Of a DNA stretch of 64,000 bases, positions 44,487-53,576 are shown one piece after another. The stretch's first letter is position 1, and each line of letters starts with the position of its first letter. The notes under the pieces are model-generated. The model made no database searches. It was not told where the DNA came from and was given only the letters and a program-made list of their open reading frames with translations. The DNA comes from Nostoc linckia FACHB-104 (GTDB taxonomy: Bacteria > Cyanobacteriota > Cyanobacteriia > Cyanobacteriales > Nostocaceae). A program made the translations under genes and the position numbers. Location of the stretch: the NCBI RefSeq assembly GCF_014696615.1, contig NZ_JACJQJ010000020.1, positions 1 through 64,000 of the forward strand. The letters run 5' to 3'.

Positions 44487-47188
44487 TAAAGCAGCGTATT
44501 GATGATAGAAGAAGCCACACCATTTTGAGAATCTACAACAGTTGCGGGTGTATTTGATTGCTGTGTTTCTTCTTTGACTACGCCACGTGCGCGAATTAAC
44601 CGAATAGCGCGGCTGACGCTTTCTGGCAAAACTACAACCAGACTATTTTCTGGAGCCATATCTAAGGCTTTATTAATGGCTTGGGTTTCATCCAGAATTG
44701 ATTCAAAACGGCAATTAGGCTTCACTTGCGTAATGCCTTTGGTAATCAAATCTGAGGCGGAACCTCTGGGACGACCCCTAGTGTCATCGTCTTCTTTGAC
44801 AATGATGTAATCAAAAATATCGGCGGCTAATCTGCCCAAGGTGACAAAATCTTCGTCACGGCGATCGCCAGGGCCCCCAACTACACCAATTCGCTGTCCA
44901 GAAGTCCAATTGCGGACAAAAGCACCCACAGCTTCGTAACTAGCTGGGTTGTGAGCATAGTCTACCAAAGCGTGATAGTTGCCCAAATTAAATAAATTCA
45001 TCCGTCCCGGGGTTTGACTCACGGAAGCACGGAATGTCTTTAAACCAGCGCGAATCTGTTCAATGGTGACGTTTTGCACAAAGGCTGCCAAACTAGCTGC
45101 TAAGGCGTTAGCAATCATAAATGGCGCACGTCCACCCATTGTCAAGGGGATAGCTTCTGCTCTTTCGATGCGATGTGTCCAATCGCCTTTAACTATTGAA
45201 AGATAACCATTTTCATAAACAGCCGCGACTCCACCCTTTTGAATGTGCTTCCGCACCAATTCGGAATCGGGGTTCATGGTGAAGTAAGCAATATTCGCTT
45301 TGGTTTTTTCTGCCATCGCCGCTACACGGTGATCATCGGCATTAAGTACGGCATAACCATCAGGGAATACGGCTTCTGCGACTACACTCTTGAGGTTAGC
45401 TAACTGATCGATGGTATCTATATCACCTATGCCTAAATGATCGGCGGCAACATTTAATACCACGCCAACATTTGCAGCTTCAAAACCCAAGCCAGAACGA
45501 AGAATACCACCACGAGCGCTCTCTAACACTGCAACCTCTACGGTGGGGTCTTGCAATATTAAATGAGCACTTTGCGGGCCAGTATTATCACCTGCTTCTA
45601 CTAAATAATCACCAATATAAGTTCCATCTGTAGTTGTATAACCTACTACTTTTCCTGTTTGCTTATAGATATGTGCTAGCAGTCTTGTAGTAGTGGTTTT
45701 ACCATTAGTGCCCGTAACGCTAAGAATAGGAATGCGGCTGGATTGTTCGTTAGGAAACAGCATATCCATGACTGCGCCAGCAACGTTGCGGGGAATGCCT
45801 TGGCTTGGGGCAACATGCATTCTAAATCCCGGAGCGGCGTTAACTTCCACAATTACGCCATCAACGTCTCTCAAGGGGCGACTAATATCAGTGGTGACAA
45901 TATCTAGTCCGGCGATATCCAACCCAATAGTTTTTACTACTCTTTGTGCTAGCCAAACATTTTCTGGGTGGATTTCATCGGTACGATCTACGGCACAGCC
46001 TCCTGTACTTAAGTTAGCCGTTGCCCTCAGATAACAAACTGTACCTTTGGGAAGTACGCTATTTAGGGTGTAACCTTGCCTTTCTAGAAGCTGGTAGCTA
46101 GTTCGGTCAAGTTCAATCTTGGTGAGAACATTATCATGTCCCTCGCCGCGATTTGGGTCTTGGTTTGTTTCCTCAATCAGTTCCGCAATGCTAGATCTAC
46201 CATTACCCACTACATGAGCTGGTACACGTTCGGCGACTGCGACGACCTTGCCATCTACCACTAATACCCGATGATCGCGTCCGACGTAATACCTCTCGAC
46301 AATAATTGAGCGGGAAACCTGTCTGGCGGCTTCATAAGCTGCCTCTGCTTCTTCCCAGGTTCTAATATCAATGGTGATACCCCGTCCGTGATTACCATCT
46401 AAAGGTTTGATGACTATGGGATAACCACCAACATATTCAATAGCTTCTTCCAAATCGTCCAAGAAGTTTATGACTGTACCTTTAGGCACTGGTACACCAG
46501 CCGCAGCGAGGATGCGTTTAGTAGCTTCTTTATCGCAAGCTAGTTCTACTCCCAAAATGCCCGTGTTATCGGTCATGGTTGCTTGCATCCGCTTTTGGTT
46601 CACGCCATAGCCTAGCTGAATCAAAAAGCGCGCCCCCAGAGGCATCCAGGGAATACCTCGTTTTTCTGCTTCTTTGACGATCGCTTCTGTAGAGGGGCCC
46701 AAGGATGCATCTCGCCAAAAGTCTTTTAAGTCTTGGATATCTTGCTCTAGCTCTGCTTTGGGATAGCGACCGCGATCTACAATACTTTGGCACAAGCGCA
46801 CAGCCGCTCGTCCCGCGTAGCGTCCCGCTTCCTCATTGAGGTACTCAATTACTACCTGGTAAATGCCTGGTGTAGCAGTTTCGCGGGTGCGACCAAAGCC
46901 TACATGCATTCCAGCTAGTTCTTGCAGTTCTAAAGCTACATGTTCGACGATATGGCCCATCATGGTGCCTTCTCGCACCCGCATTAAAAAACCACCACGA
47001 CAGCCAGGGGAGCAATAGTGGCCCTCCAGACTTGGCAGCGCCTCAACTAATCCTTCGTAAAAACCAGGGATTTCATTCGAGGGCTTCTCGGCTAGGTTTT
47101 CTAAATCGAGTCGCATGACGATCAACTTGTGGCGTCGAATGCTCCAGTAGTTTGGGCCGCGTAAGGTCTGGATCTTGAGGATTCTCAT
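44486..47188 (-). CDS. cphA: Cyanophycin synthetase
   Basis: CphA polymerises Asp and Arg into cyanophycin, the nitrogen store, at the expense of ATP. About 900 residues. The N-terminal domain is followed by an ATP-grasp domain (GYPIVIKPLDGNHGRGI) and a C-terminal Mur ligase-like domain with P-loop VTGTNGKTTTTRLLAHI and DYAHNPASYEAVGAF. The start is taken at the ATG at 47188 (MRILKIQTLRGPNYWS), the usual CphA N-terminus; the open frame extends 10 codons further. It follows cphB, consistent with a cphBA operon. Confidence 0.97.
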   Translation of the reverse strand: MRILKIQTLRGPNYWSIRRHKLIVMRLDLENLAEKPSNEIPGFYEGLVEALPSLEGHYCSPGCRGGFLMRVREGTMMGHIVEHVALELQELAGMHVGFGRTRETATPGIYQVVIEYLNEEAGRYAGRAAVRLCQSIVDRGRYPKAELEQDIQDLKDFWRDASLGPSTEAIVKEAEKRGIPWMPLGARFLIQLGYGVNQKRMQATMTDNTGILGVELACDKEATKRILAAAGVPVPKGTVINFLDDLEEAIEYVGGYPIVIKPLDGNHGRGITIDIRTWEEAEAAYEAARQVSRSIIVERYYVGRDHRVLVVDGKVVAVAERVPAHVVGNGRSSIAELIEETNQDPNRGEGHDNVLTKIELDRTSYQLLERQGYTLNSVLPKGTVCYLRATANLSTGGCAVDRTDEIHPENVWLAQRVVKTIGLDIAGLDIVTTDISRPLRDVDGVIVEVNAAPGFRMHVAPSQGIPRNVAGAVMDMLFPNEQSSRIPILSVTGTNGKTTTTRLLAHIYKQTGKVVGYTTTDGTYIGDYLVEAGDNTGPQSAHLILQDPTVEVAVLESARGGILRSGLGFEAANVGVVLNVAADHLGIGDIDTIDQLANLKSVVAEAVFPDGYAVLNADDHRVAAMAEKTKANIAYFTMNPDSELVRKHIQKGGVAAVYENGYLSIVKGDWTHRIERAEAIPLTMGGRAPFMIANALAASLAAFVQNVTIEQIRAGLKTFRASVSQTPGRMNLFNLGNYHALVDYAHNPASYEAVGAFVRNWTSGQRIGVVGGPGDRRDEDFVTLGRLAADIFDYIIVKEDDDTRGRPRGSASDLITKGITQVKPNCRFESILDETQAINKALDMAPENSLVVVLPESVSRAIRLIRARGVVKEETQQSNTPATVVDSQNGVASSIINTLL

Positions 47189-47359
47189 GGGAATAGGTAG
47201 ATGGAGATTCGGAACCAAAATTCTAGTTTCTTACTGAATTTGATCGCTAAACTGTTTATGGTGAACAGTTTTTTCTTTTTACATAGTATTACTCTGATTT
47301 TTCTACAGTAATAAATAAATCAGCGATCAACTCAGTGTAACCTCAGATACTCTATTCCG

Positions 47360-48223
47360 TCAGCTGGAGATCCGGTGTACAGCAGGCAATACAGTCCGCT
47401 GGTACAGGTGAAAACGATCGCCATAGCTGAGGATATGTAAACGTAAATTATGTATTGTTAAGGGTTCGTTAGCACCTACATGGGGTTCATTGGTATGAGT
47501 TACCTCCGTTGGATCAACTATTGTCACACTACCTTTACCCATAACTTGTAACCAACCATCACGTTCAAACACCGCACAAGTGTCTTCATCAATACCAATA
47601 CCTAGGCGATCGGGGTGAGCAGCGATCGCGCTAATTAAGCGCCCCATGCGATTACGGTTGTGAAAGTGTTGGTCTACAATCACTTCGGGAATAAATCCTA
47701 AACCAGTTGCCATATCGACCAAAGAACGGTTTGGGGTTTCCCCACTACCGCCGCCAGCAATCATGTGATGCCCCATCACTGCGGCCCCTGCACTTGTGCC
47801 TGCTAAGGTAAGCTGCCCTGATCTGACTCGCTGCCGGACAATGTCCATCACCGGGGTATCTGCCAATACACCACAGAGACGTAATTGATCCCCTCCTGTT
47901 AAAAATACTCCACTACAGGCTTCTAAGGATGCTTTAATATGAGATGCTTCGCACTGTTCCCGTTCGCGAATATCTAAAATCTCAACCTTATCAGCACCCA
48001 TTTCTTCAAATATACGAATATACCGACCACCAATGATGGCAGGTTCGCGGGAGGCAGATGGAATAATTGTAATATATGCCTTGCTAGCACCAGCACGGCC
48101 AAAAAAAGTTCTTAGGATATCGCGGCCATGAACTTTGTCTTCTGCGCCTCCGATAACCAGAACAGCGGTTTTAGTTGCTTGGGGTGTCCTCATTTCCAGC
48201 GATTTAGCTTTTAATTGCGGCAT
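47360..48223 (-). CDS. cphB: Cyanophycinase
   Basis: CphB is the exopeptidase that cuts cyanophycin to beta-Asp-Arg dipeptides. It is a serine-type peptidase of the S51-like class. The nucleophile elbow is AGTSAGAAVMG; GVFLTGGDQLRL and EVIVDQHFHNRNRMGRL are family motifs. I choose the ATG at 48223 (MPQLKAKSLE), giving 287 residues, because aggagaa lies about 6 nt upstream; the frame opens at 48307 but the extra 28 residues lack family support. It lies 170 bp before cphA, probably in one operon. Confidence 0.96.
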   Translation of the reverse strand: MPQLKAKSLEMRTPQATKTAVLVIGGAEDKVHGRDILRTFFGRAGASKAYITIIPSASREPAIIGGRYIRIFEEMGADKVEILDIREREQCEASHIKASLEACSGVFLTGGDQLRLCGVLADTPVMDIVRQRVRSGQLTLAGTSAGAAVMGHHMIAGGGSGETPNRSLVDMATGLGFIPEVIVDQHFHNRNRMGRLISAIAAHPDRLGIGIDEDTCAVFERDGWLQVMGKGSVTIVDPTEVTHTNEPHVGANEPLTIHNLRLHILSYGDRFHLYQRTVLPAVHRISS

Positions 48224-48225
48224 TG

Positions 48226-48813
48226 TGTTTCTCCTGTCAACAACTTCAGGAGCCATTGCCTTAATCGGGTTCTCCGGCTTGTGGCGAATGGCGTGTGAAT
48301 ATAACAAGGTTCAGTAGCCTGATGATTTTTGCGCTTTGCTTCTTGGGGAGGACACTTTTTTGAAATTTGGATTGGCAAAAGCCGTCGTGCCAACTTCTCG
48401 CTTGATCCAAACAATGCCTCAGTTCTCCGATGTCCCTTATCTTCTAAAGCCAGCGCCTTGTTGTTCACCTGTCCACTTTTGCTGGTTTGGCAAAATAGTG
48501 CAAGTAGGGCTAAGTGGGGGCTACGCTGCGCCCTAGAGTCGGGCGAGCAGGTTTTGACAAGCTGTTTTCTGAGGCTGGCTCGATGCATCCTGGAAGTTGT
48601 TAACTTGGACAGATTATTAATTTAAATGTAGTTGTGACAATATTTAAACATAAATTAAGTAATTAGAAAAACTTTTGATCTCACGAAAGAGCTTAGTTTT
48701 CTGGTACTTTTAGTTACTATTGACAAACCTTATCTGTAGCTTTAGCAGACATTAGCTTCTTGTTTTTCCTCAACATTCAAATTTAAGATTAGTGTTCTTG
48801 AATACGAATAACT
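48226..48813. other. Gene-free region between cphB and trmD
   Basis: About 590 bp upstream of both divergent genes. It contains the ribosome site of cphB. Short overlapping frames exist on both strands at 48211-48625 but resemble no family and overlap each other, so I call no gene. Promoters for cphB and trmD are expected here, but no clear NtcA site was found. Confidence 0.45.
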
Positions 48814-49572
48814 GTGCGCTTTGATATAGTTACGCTTTTTCCTGACTGTTTTACCTCTGTTTTAAGTTCCGGATTGCTGGCTAAAGCCTTAGCCAAACAG
48901 ATTGCCCAAGTTAATCTGATTAATCCTAGGGATTTCGCCACTGACAAACACCGAAAAGTAGATGATGAGCCCTATGGCGGCGGTGTGGGGATGCTAATGA
49001 AGCCAGAACCCATTTTTGCTGCTGTAGAGTCGCTGCCGATTCTACCGCAAAGAGAGGTAATTTTGATGAGTCCTCAAGGACAAACTATCAATCAACCACT
49101 TTTGCGCGAATTAGCCACAAATTATAACCAATTAATTGTAATTTGCGGACATTACGAAGGAGTTGACGATCGCGTTCTCAATTTAGTTACCCGGGAAGTC
49201 TCTTTAGGAGATTTTATTCTCACAGGTGGCGAAATTCCTGCAATGGCTTTGCTCAATGGCGTTGTCCGACTTTTACCCGGAACTGTCGGCAAGGTAGAGT
49301 CATTGACAGCAGAGAGTTTTGAGGAAGGTTTATTAGACTATCCCCAATACACCCGCCCAGCAAATTTTCGCGGCTGGAAAGTACCAGATGTCTTACTCTC
49401 GGGAAATCATGCTGCAATTGCTAAGTGGCGTTATGAACAACAAATTAAACGCACAGGCGATCGCCGTCCAGATTTATTGGAAAAATGGCAGCAACAGCGG
49501 GGGAATGGCGACAAGGATACAGGGGGACAAGGGGACAAGGAGACAAGGGGACAAGGGGACAAGGGGAAATAA
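48814..49572 (+). CDS. trmD: tRNA (guanine37-N1)-methyltransferase
   Basis: TrmD methylates G37 of tRNAs using a knotted SPOUT fold, which prevents frameshifting. The start is GTG at 48814 (MRFDIVTLFPDCF). Family motifs are YGGGVGMLMKPEPIF, VICGHYEGVDDRV, EVSLGDFILTGGEIPAM and DYPQYTRPANFRGWKVPDVLLSGNH. The normal end is near RRPDLLEKWQQQ; the last about 23 residues (GDKDTGGQGDKETRGQGDKG) are encoded by a gggacaa heptamer array, so the natural stop was lost to an STRR extension. Confidence 0.96.
   Translation: MRFDIVTLFPDCFTSVLSSGLLAKALAKQIAQVNLINPRDFATDKHRKVDDEPYGGGVGMLMKPEPIFAAVESLPILPQREVILMSPQGQTINQPLLRELATNYNQLIVICGHYEGVDDRVLNLVTREVSLGDFILTGGEIPAMALLNGVVRLLPGTVGKVESLTAESFEEGLLDYPQYTRPANFRGWKVPDVLLSGNHAAIAKWRYEQQIKRTGDRRPDLLEKWQQQRGNGDKDTGGQGDKETRGQGDKGK
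49509..49567. repeat. STRR array (GGGGACA heptamer) inside trmD 3' end
   Basis: Tandem gggacaa/ggagaca heptamers run through the last codons of trmD and end at its stop. The tail they encode is hydrophilic and low complexity. Confidence 0.85.
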
Positions 49573-49603
49573 CTAATACCAAACTCCAAATGACAAACGA
49601 CAA

Positions 49604-50089
49604 ATGACAAACATTCGTATTGGTAACGGCTACGATATTCATCGACTAGTGAGCGATCGCGCTTTAATTTTGGGAGGAGTGAAAATTCCCCATGAACTCG
49701 GTTTACTGGGACATAGTGATGCTGATGTCCTCACCCATGCGATTATGGATGCCATGTTGGGGGCACTATCTTTAGGGGATATTGGGCATTATTTTCCGCC
49801 TACAGATGCCAAATGGGCAGGAGCAGATAGTTTAGAGCTATTAAATCAAGTACACCAGCTCATTCGCGATCGCGGTTGGCAAATCGGCAATATTGATTCT
49901 GTAGTAGTCGCAGAACGTCCAAAATTGAAACCTCATATTGAGACAATGCGCGACAAGTTGGCAGCTATTTTAGAATTGCAACCAAATCAAGTTGGTATCA
50001 AAGCTACTACCAACGAAAAATTAGGCCCGGTAGGGCGTGAAGAAGGTATATGCGCTTATGCTGTTGTGTTATTAGTAGCTGTAGAGTAA
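49604..50089 (+). CDS. ispF: 2-C-methyl-D-erythritol 2,4-cyclodiphosphate synthase
   Basis: IspF catalyses the MEP-pathway cyclisation that releases CMP, on the route to isoprenoids, carotenoids and chlorophyll side chains. The 161-residue protein has the metal-binding GNGYDIHRL (Asp and His), [14 protein letters not shown] and [10 protein letters not shown] motifs, then [17 protein letters not shown]. It forms a trimer with Zn2+ sites at subunit interfaces. It is 31 bp after trmD and probably cotranscribed. Confidence 0.97.
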   Translation: MTNIRIGNGYDIHRLVSDRALILGGVKIPHELGLLGHSDADVLTHAIMDAMLGALSLGDIGHYFPPTDAKWAGADSLELLNQVHQLIRDRGWQIGNIDSVVVAERPKLKPHIETMRDKLAAILELQPNQVGIKATTNEKLGPVGREEGICAYAVVLLVAVE

Positions 50090-50314
50090 CACAATTTTTA
50101 ATAGCTTAGTTAATCTTGCAGTCTATATTTCACCATGCAAATCTATGACTCTAGTGAAACACAGTTATTTTTAACTGCCAATTCTCATAAATTCGGTAAG
50201 TAGGAAATTGTAGAGGTTTGAGGAGACGCTGGTATCCGGTATTTCCATCAAACTCAATTTTTTATTGTTGTCAGTGCCAATATTTTTATACTTGAATATT
50301 CAATTACTAAAATT

Positions 50315-52099
50315 ATGCTATTCGCTAATATATGTTCTCAAATAAAGCGGTTATGGTTACTAATAATAATCGCCTTAATAACAGGACTTACAGTAGCTGC
50401 TTGTAACCCATCTAATTTTAAAACAAATGCGGCTCAAGTTCCCCAATTAGTAACTAGTATTCTAAGCGACCCTAAAACATTTAACTTTGCTTTAAGTTCC
50501 GAGTCACCGAATATTTTTGGACTCACTTATGAAGGTTTAATTACTGAAAGTTATGAGACAGGTAAAGTAGAGCCTGCTCTAGCAGAATCCTGGCAAATTT
50601 CTGAGGATAAATTAAAAATTGTTTTTACCCTGCGCGATAATCTTAAATGGTCAGATGGGCAACCACTAACAGTAGATGATGTAGTGTTTACCTATAATGA
50701 CATTTATCTGAATGAAGCCATTCCTACAGATGCCAGAGATGGTATGAGAATTGGCGAAAGTCGTAAGCTACCAACTGTCAGAAAAATTGATAATCGCCGG
50801 GTGGAATTTTCTGTTCCAGAACCATTTGCACCTTTTTTACGAAGCGCTACAGGTTACCCAATTTTACCCGCCCATGCATTGCGAGAATCAGTAACTACAA
50901 AAGACCAAGAAGGTAAACCCAAGTTTCTGTCAAAGTGGAGTGTAGATACACCTCCAGATCAATTAATTGTGAACGGGCCTTTTAAGCTAGAAAGATATGA
51001 TACTAGCCAACGGATAGTTTTTAGACGTAATCCCTATTATTGGCGCAAGGATGCTCAAGGCAAATCTCAACCTTATATTGAAAGAATTATTTGGCAAATT
51101 GTTGAATCCACAGATACATCTTTACTGCAATTTCGTTCTGGAGGGTTAGATACTGTCGGTGTGTCACCAGAATACTTTTCTTTGTTAAAAGTGCAAGAAG
51201 ACCAGGGGAATTTCAAGATATATAATGGTGGGCCTGGTTCTGGTACAACTTTTGTACTCTTCAACTTAAATAAGGGTTCTAGAGATGGCAAACCTCTCAT
51301 AGATCCTATCAAATCACGCTGGTTTAATACTGTAGAGTTTCGGCAAGCAGTAGCCTATGCCATTGATCGACAAACAATGATCAACAATACATTTCGTGGC
51401 TTAGGTCAACCTCAAGATTCACCTATTTCTGTACAAAGTCCTTATTATCTCTCACCGCAAGAGGGTCTAAAAGTCTATAATTACAATATAGATAAAGCCA
51501 AGCAATTGTTACTCAAAGCTGGCTTTAAATACAACGAAAAAAATCAGCTAATCGATTCTCAAGGTAACAATGTACGCTTCACTTTGCTGACGAATGCAGG
51601 TAATAAGATTCGCGAAGCAGTGGGGTCGCAAATTAAACGAGATTTGAGCAAAATCGGGATTACAGTAGACTTCACGCCACTGGCATGGAATACCTACACA
51701 GATAAACTTTCTAATACATTAGATTGGGAAGCTTCTTTATTAGGTTTAACAGGTGGTTTAGAACCGAATGATGGTGCTAACGTTTGGTCTCCGGAAGGGG
51801 GATTACATATGTTTAATCAAAAACCCCAAGCTGGACAAAAACCAATTACAGGTTGGGAAGTAGCGCCTTGGGAAGCAGAAATTGGTGAACTTTACATCAA
51901 AGCAGCCAGAGAATTAGACGAACCCAAACGTAAAGCAATTTACGCTGAGACTCAACGAATTACTCAGGAGAATTTGCCATTTATTTACTTGGTGAATGCC
52001 TATTCAATGTCAGCAGTGCGTAATCGCTTTGAAGGTATCAAATACTCTGGACTTGGTGGTGCATTCTGGAACATTCATGAAATCAAAATTGTAGATTAG
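50315..52099 (+). CDS. Peptide/oligopeptide-type ABC transporter binding lipoprotein
   Basis: A 594-residue extracellular solute-binding protein of family 5 (SBP_bac_5, DppA/OppA-like). An N-terminal signal and lipobox (GLTVAACN, Cys about 29) make it a lipoprotein. Family segments are YEGLITESYETGKVEPALAESW, FTLRDNLKWSDGQPLTVDDV and FRQAVAYAIDRQTMINN. No permease or ATPase gene is adjacent, so it is an orphan here and either uses a transporter encoded elsewhere or has another role. Substrate unknown. Confidence 0.9.
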   Translation: MLFANICSQIKRLWLLIIIALITGLTVAACNPSNFKTNAAQVPQLVTSILSDPKTFNFALSSESPNIFGLTYEGLITESYETGKVEPALAESWQISEDKLKIVFTLRDNLKWSDGQPLTVDDVVFTYNDIYLNEAIPTDARDGMRIGESRKLPTVRKIDNRRVEFSVPEPFAPFLRSATGYPILPAHALRESVTTKDQEGKPKFLSKWSVDTPPDQLIVNGPFKLERYDTSQRIVFRRNPYYWRKDAQGKSQPYIERIIWQIVESTDTSLLQFRSGGLDTVGVSPEYFSLLKVQEDQGNFKIYNGGPGSGTTFVLFNLNKGSRDGKPLIDPIKSRWFNTVEFRQAVAYAIDRQTMINNTFRGLGQPQDSPISVQSPYYLSPQEGLKVYNYNIDKAKQLLLKAGFKYNEKNQLIDSQGNNVRFTLLTNAGNKIREAVGSQIKRDLSKIGITVDFTPLAWNTYTDKLSNTLDWEASLLGLTGGLEPNDGANVWSPEGGLHMFNQKPQAGQKPITGWEVAPWEAEIGELYIKAARELDEPKRKAIYAETQRITQENLPFIYLVNAYSMSAVRNRFEGIKYSGLGGAFWNIHEIKIVD

Positions 52100-52153
52100 T
52101 CATTGGTTATTGGTCTTTTGTGATTTGTTTCAAACTCATGTAAATGACCAATA

Positions 52154-52227
52154 AAAAAGCTTTGCGATGCCTGCGGTGGGCGTAGCCATCGCTCTTATTA
52201 GGGTGCGTTGTTATACAGCGCACCCTA
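52154..52227. repeat. Two palindromic repeats upstream of larB
   Basis: The first is gcgatgcctgcggtgggcgtagccatcgc (about 52164-52192). The second is tagggtgcg (52199-52207) pairing with cgcacccta (52219-52227), a relative of the GGTGCGT family at 2769-2800. Confidence 0.65.
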
Positions 52228-52274
52228 CCTAATGGCAAATGATAAATAACAAAGGACAAAGGAGAACATCACAA

Positions 52275-53054
52275 ATGGCTAATGAGAAAGCTTTGCGATC
52301 GCTCTTAGAAGCAGTGGCGCATGGTAACGTTACCCCAGATATAGCATTAGACTCTCTCAAAGACTTAGCCTATGAACAAGTAGGCGATTTTGCCAAAATC
52401 GATCACCATCGCAGCTTAAGAACTGGGTTCCCAGAAGTAATTTGGGGACTAGGCAAAACTCCCGATCAGATTGTTCAAATTATGGAGGTGATGCGTCACC
52501 GCAATCCGGTAGTGATGGCTACTCGGATTGAACCAGCAGTTTATGCTGTACTGCAATCGAAAGTGAGAGGTTTGCGGTATTACGAAATGGCAAAGATTGC
52601 TGCTATTACCCCCAATGAAATCGAACCACAGTTTGAGGGTGTCATTGGTATTTTGTCGGCGGGAACTGCTGATTTACCCATTGCAGAAGAAGCTGCAGTC
52701 ACCGCCGAACTTGCTGGTTTTCGGGTATTGCGCCTTTGGGATGTCGGCGTTGCAGGAATTCACCGTTTGCTAAGTAATCGCCACCTCATTGAGTCAGCAT
52801 CAGTCTTAATTGTTGTCGCAGGTATGGAAGGTGCATTACCCAGTGTGGTTGCAGGTTTGGCAGATTGTCCTGTAATCGCTGTTCCCACCAGCATCGGCTA
52901 CGGTGCAAGTTTTGGTGGACTAGCACCACTTTTAACAATGCTAAACTCTTGTGCGCCAGGAATCGGCGTAGTCAATATTGATAATGGCTTTGGTGCAGCA
53001 GTTTTAGCAGGGCAAATTTTGCGAACAGCCAAAAAGTTGAAATTTGAGGGGTAA
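52275..53054 (+). CDS. larB: Nickel pincer cofactor biosynthesis protein LarB
   Basis: LarB carboxylates and hydrolyses nicotinic acid adenine dinucleotide in the first step of the nickel-pincer nucleotide cofactor pathway. About 259 residues. The N-terminal part (FAKIDHHRSLRTGFPEVIWGLGKT) is family-specific; the C-terminal PurE-like fold shows ILSAGTADLPIAEEAAVTAEL and IAVPTSIGYGASFGG. I start at the ATG at 52275, after a gga-rich site; the frame opens at 52239. larC and larE are not in the window. Confidence 0.9.
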   Translation: MANEKALRSLLEAVAHGNVTPDIALDSLKDLAYEQVGDFAKIDHHRSLRTGFPEVIWGLGKTPDQIVQIMEVMRHRNPVVMATRIEPAVYAVLQSKVRGLRYYEMAKIAAITPNEIEPQFEGVIGILSAGTADLPIAEEAAVTAELAGFRVLRLWDVGVAGIHRLLSNRHLIESASVLIVVAGMEGALPSVVAGLADCPVIAVPTSIGYGASFGGLAPLLTMLNSCAPGIGVVNIDNGFGAAVLAGQILRTAKKLKFEG

Positions 53055-53064
53055 ATTGCAATTT

Positions 53065-53200
53065 ATGGGGCATTGGGCATTGGGCATGGGTAATTGGTAA
53101 TTGGTAATTGGTGTTTGGTGTCCGTTATTTGTTCCCCTTTTCCCTCTTCCCCCTTTCCCCTTGTCCCCTCATCCCCAGTCCCCAGTCCCCAATCCCCTTC
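53065..53200. repeat. STRR clusters (GGGCATT, GGTAATT, CCCCAGT)
   Basis: Heptamer runs gggcatt and ggtaatt (53065-53115), then C-rich ccctttt/ccccagt units (53138-53200) fill the gap after larB. Confidence 0.8.
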
Positions 53201-53256
53201 ACTGGACATTAATGTAACTAGAGGTTATGACATAAAAGTCTTCTCGATCACACAGT

Positions 53257-53460
53257 ATGAATTACTTCAGCGATTTACTCTCTGAGTTATTTTGGCGTTT
53301 GCCTGTGAGTTCTACGCTAGCCCAAAACGTTACCGATCCAAATGTTTTGGGACAGATGCAGCATGGTTGGAATCACTTTGTCAAGACAGGGCAAATTTGG
53401 GCGCTGTTGATTGGTTTGGTCATTGGCTATATGATTCGGAATCTAACTAGTTACGGTTGA
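53257..53460 (+). CDS. Small single-span membrane protein (67 residues)
   Basis: A 67-residue protein with a soluble N-terminus (LAQNVTDPNVLGQMQHGWNHF) and a C-terminal membrane helix (IWALLIGLVIGYMIRN, about 47-62). I do not recognise a named family. ATG start, plausible composition and a position 116 bp before argH on the same strand support a real gene. Whether it has a link to arginine metabolism is unknown. Confidence 0.6.
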   Translation: MNYFSDLLSELFWRLPVSSTLAQNVTDPNVLGQMQHGWNHFVKTGQIWALLIGLVIGYMIRNLTSYG

Positions 53461-53576
53461 TTAATCCTCAAGTCCGTACCTCAATTAATCTCAGCACTGA
53501 AGCTAGGATTATTTCAGGGTAGGACTTTTGTGGTTTTAATTAGCACGTAAGTGGTACATTCCCACCCTTTACGTTT

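Noticed and set aside
48211-48625. Overlapping frames on both strands upstream of cphB
   Set aside because: They overlap each other, have no family features, and lie in the promoter region of cphB and trmD.
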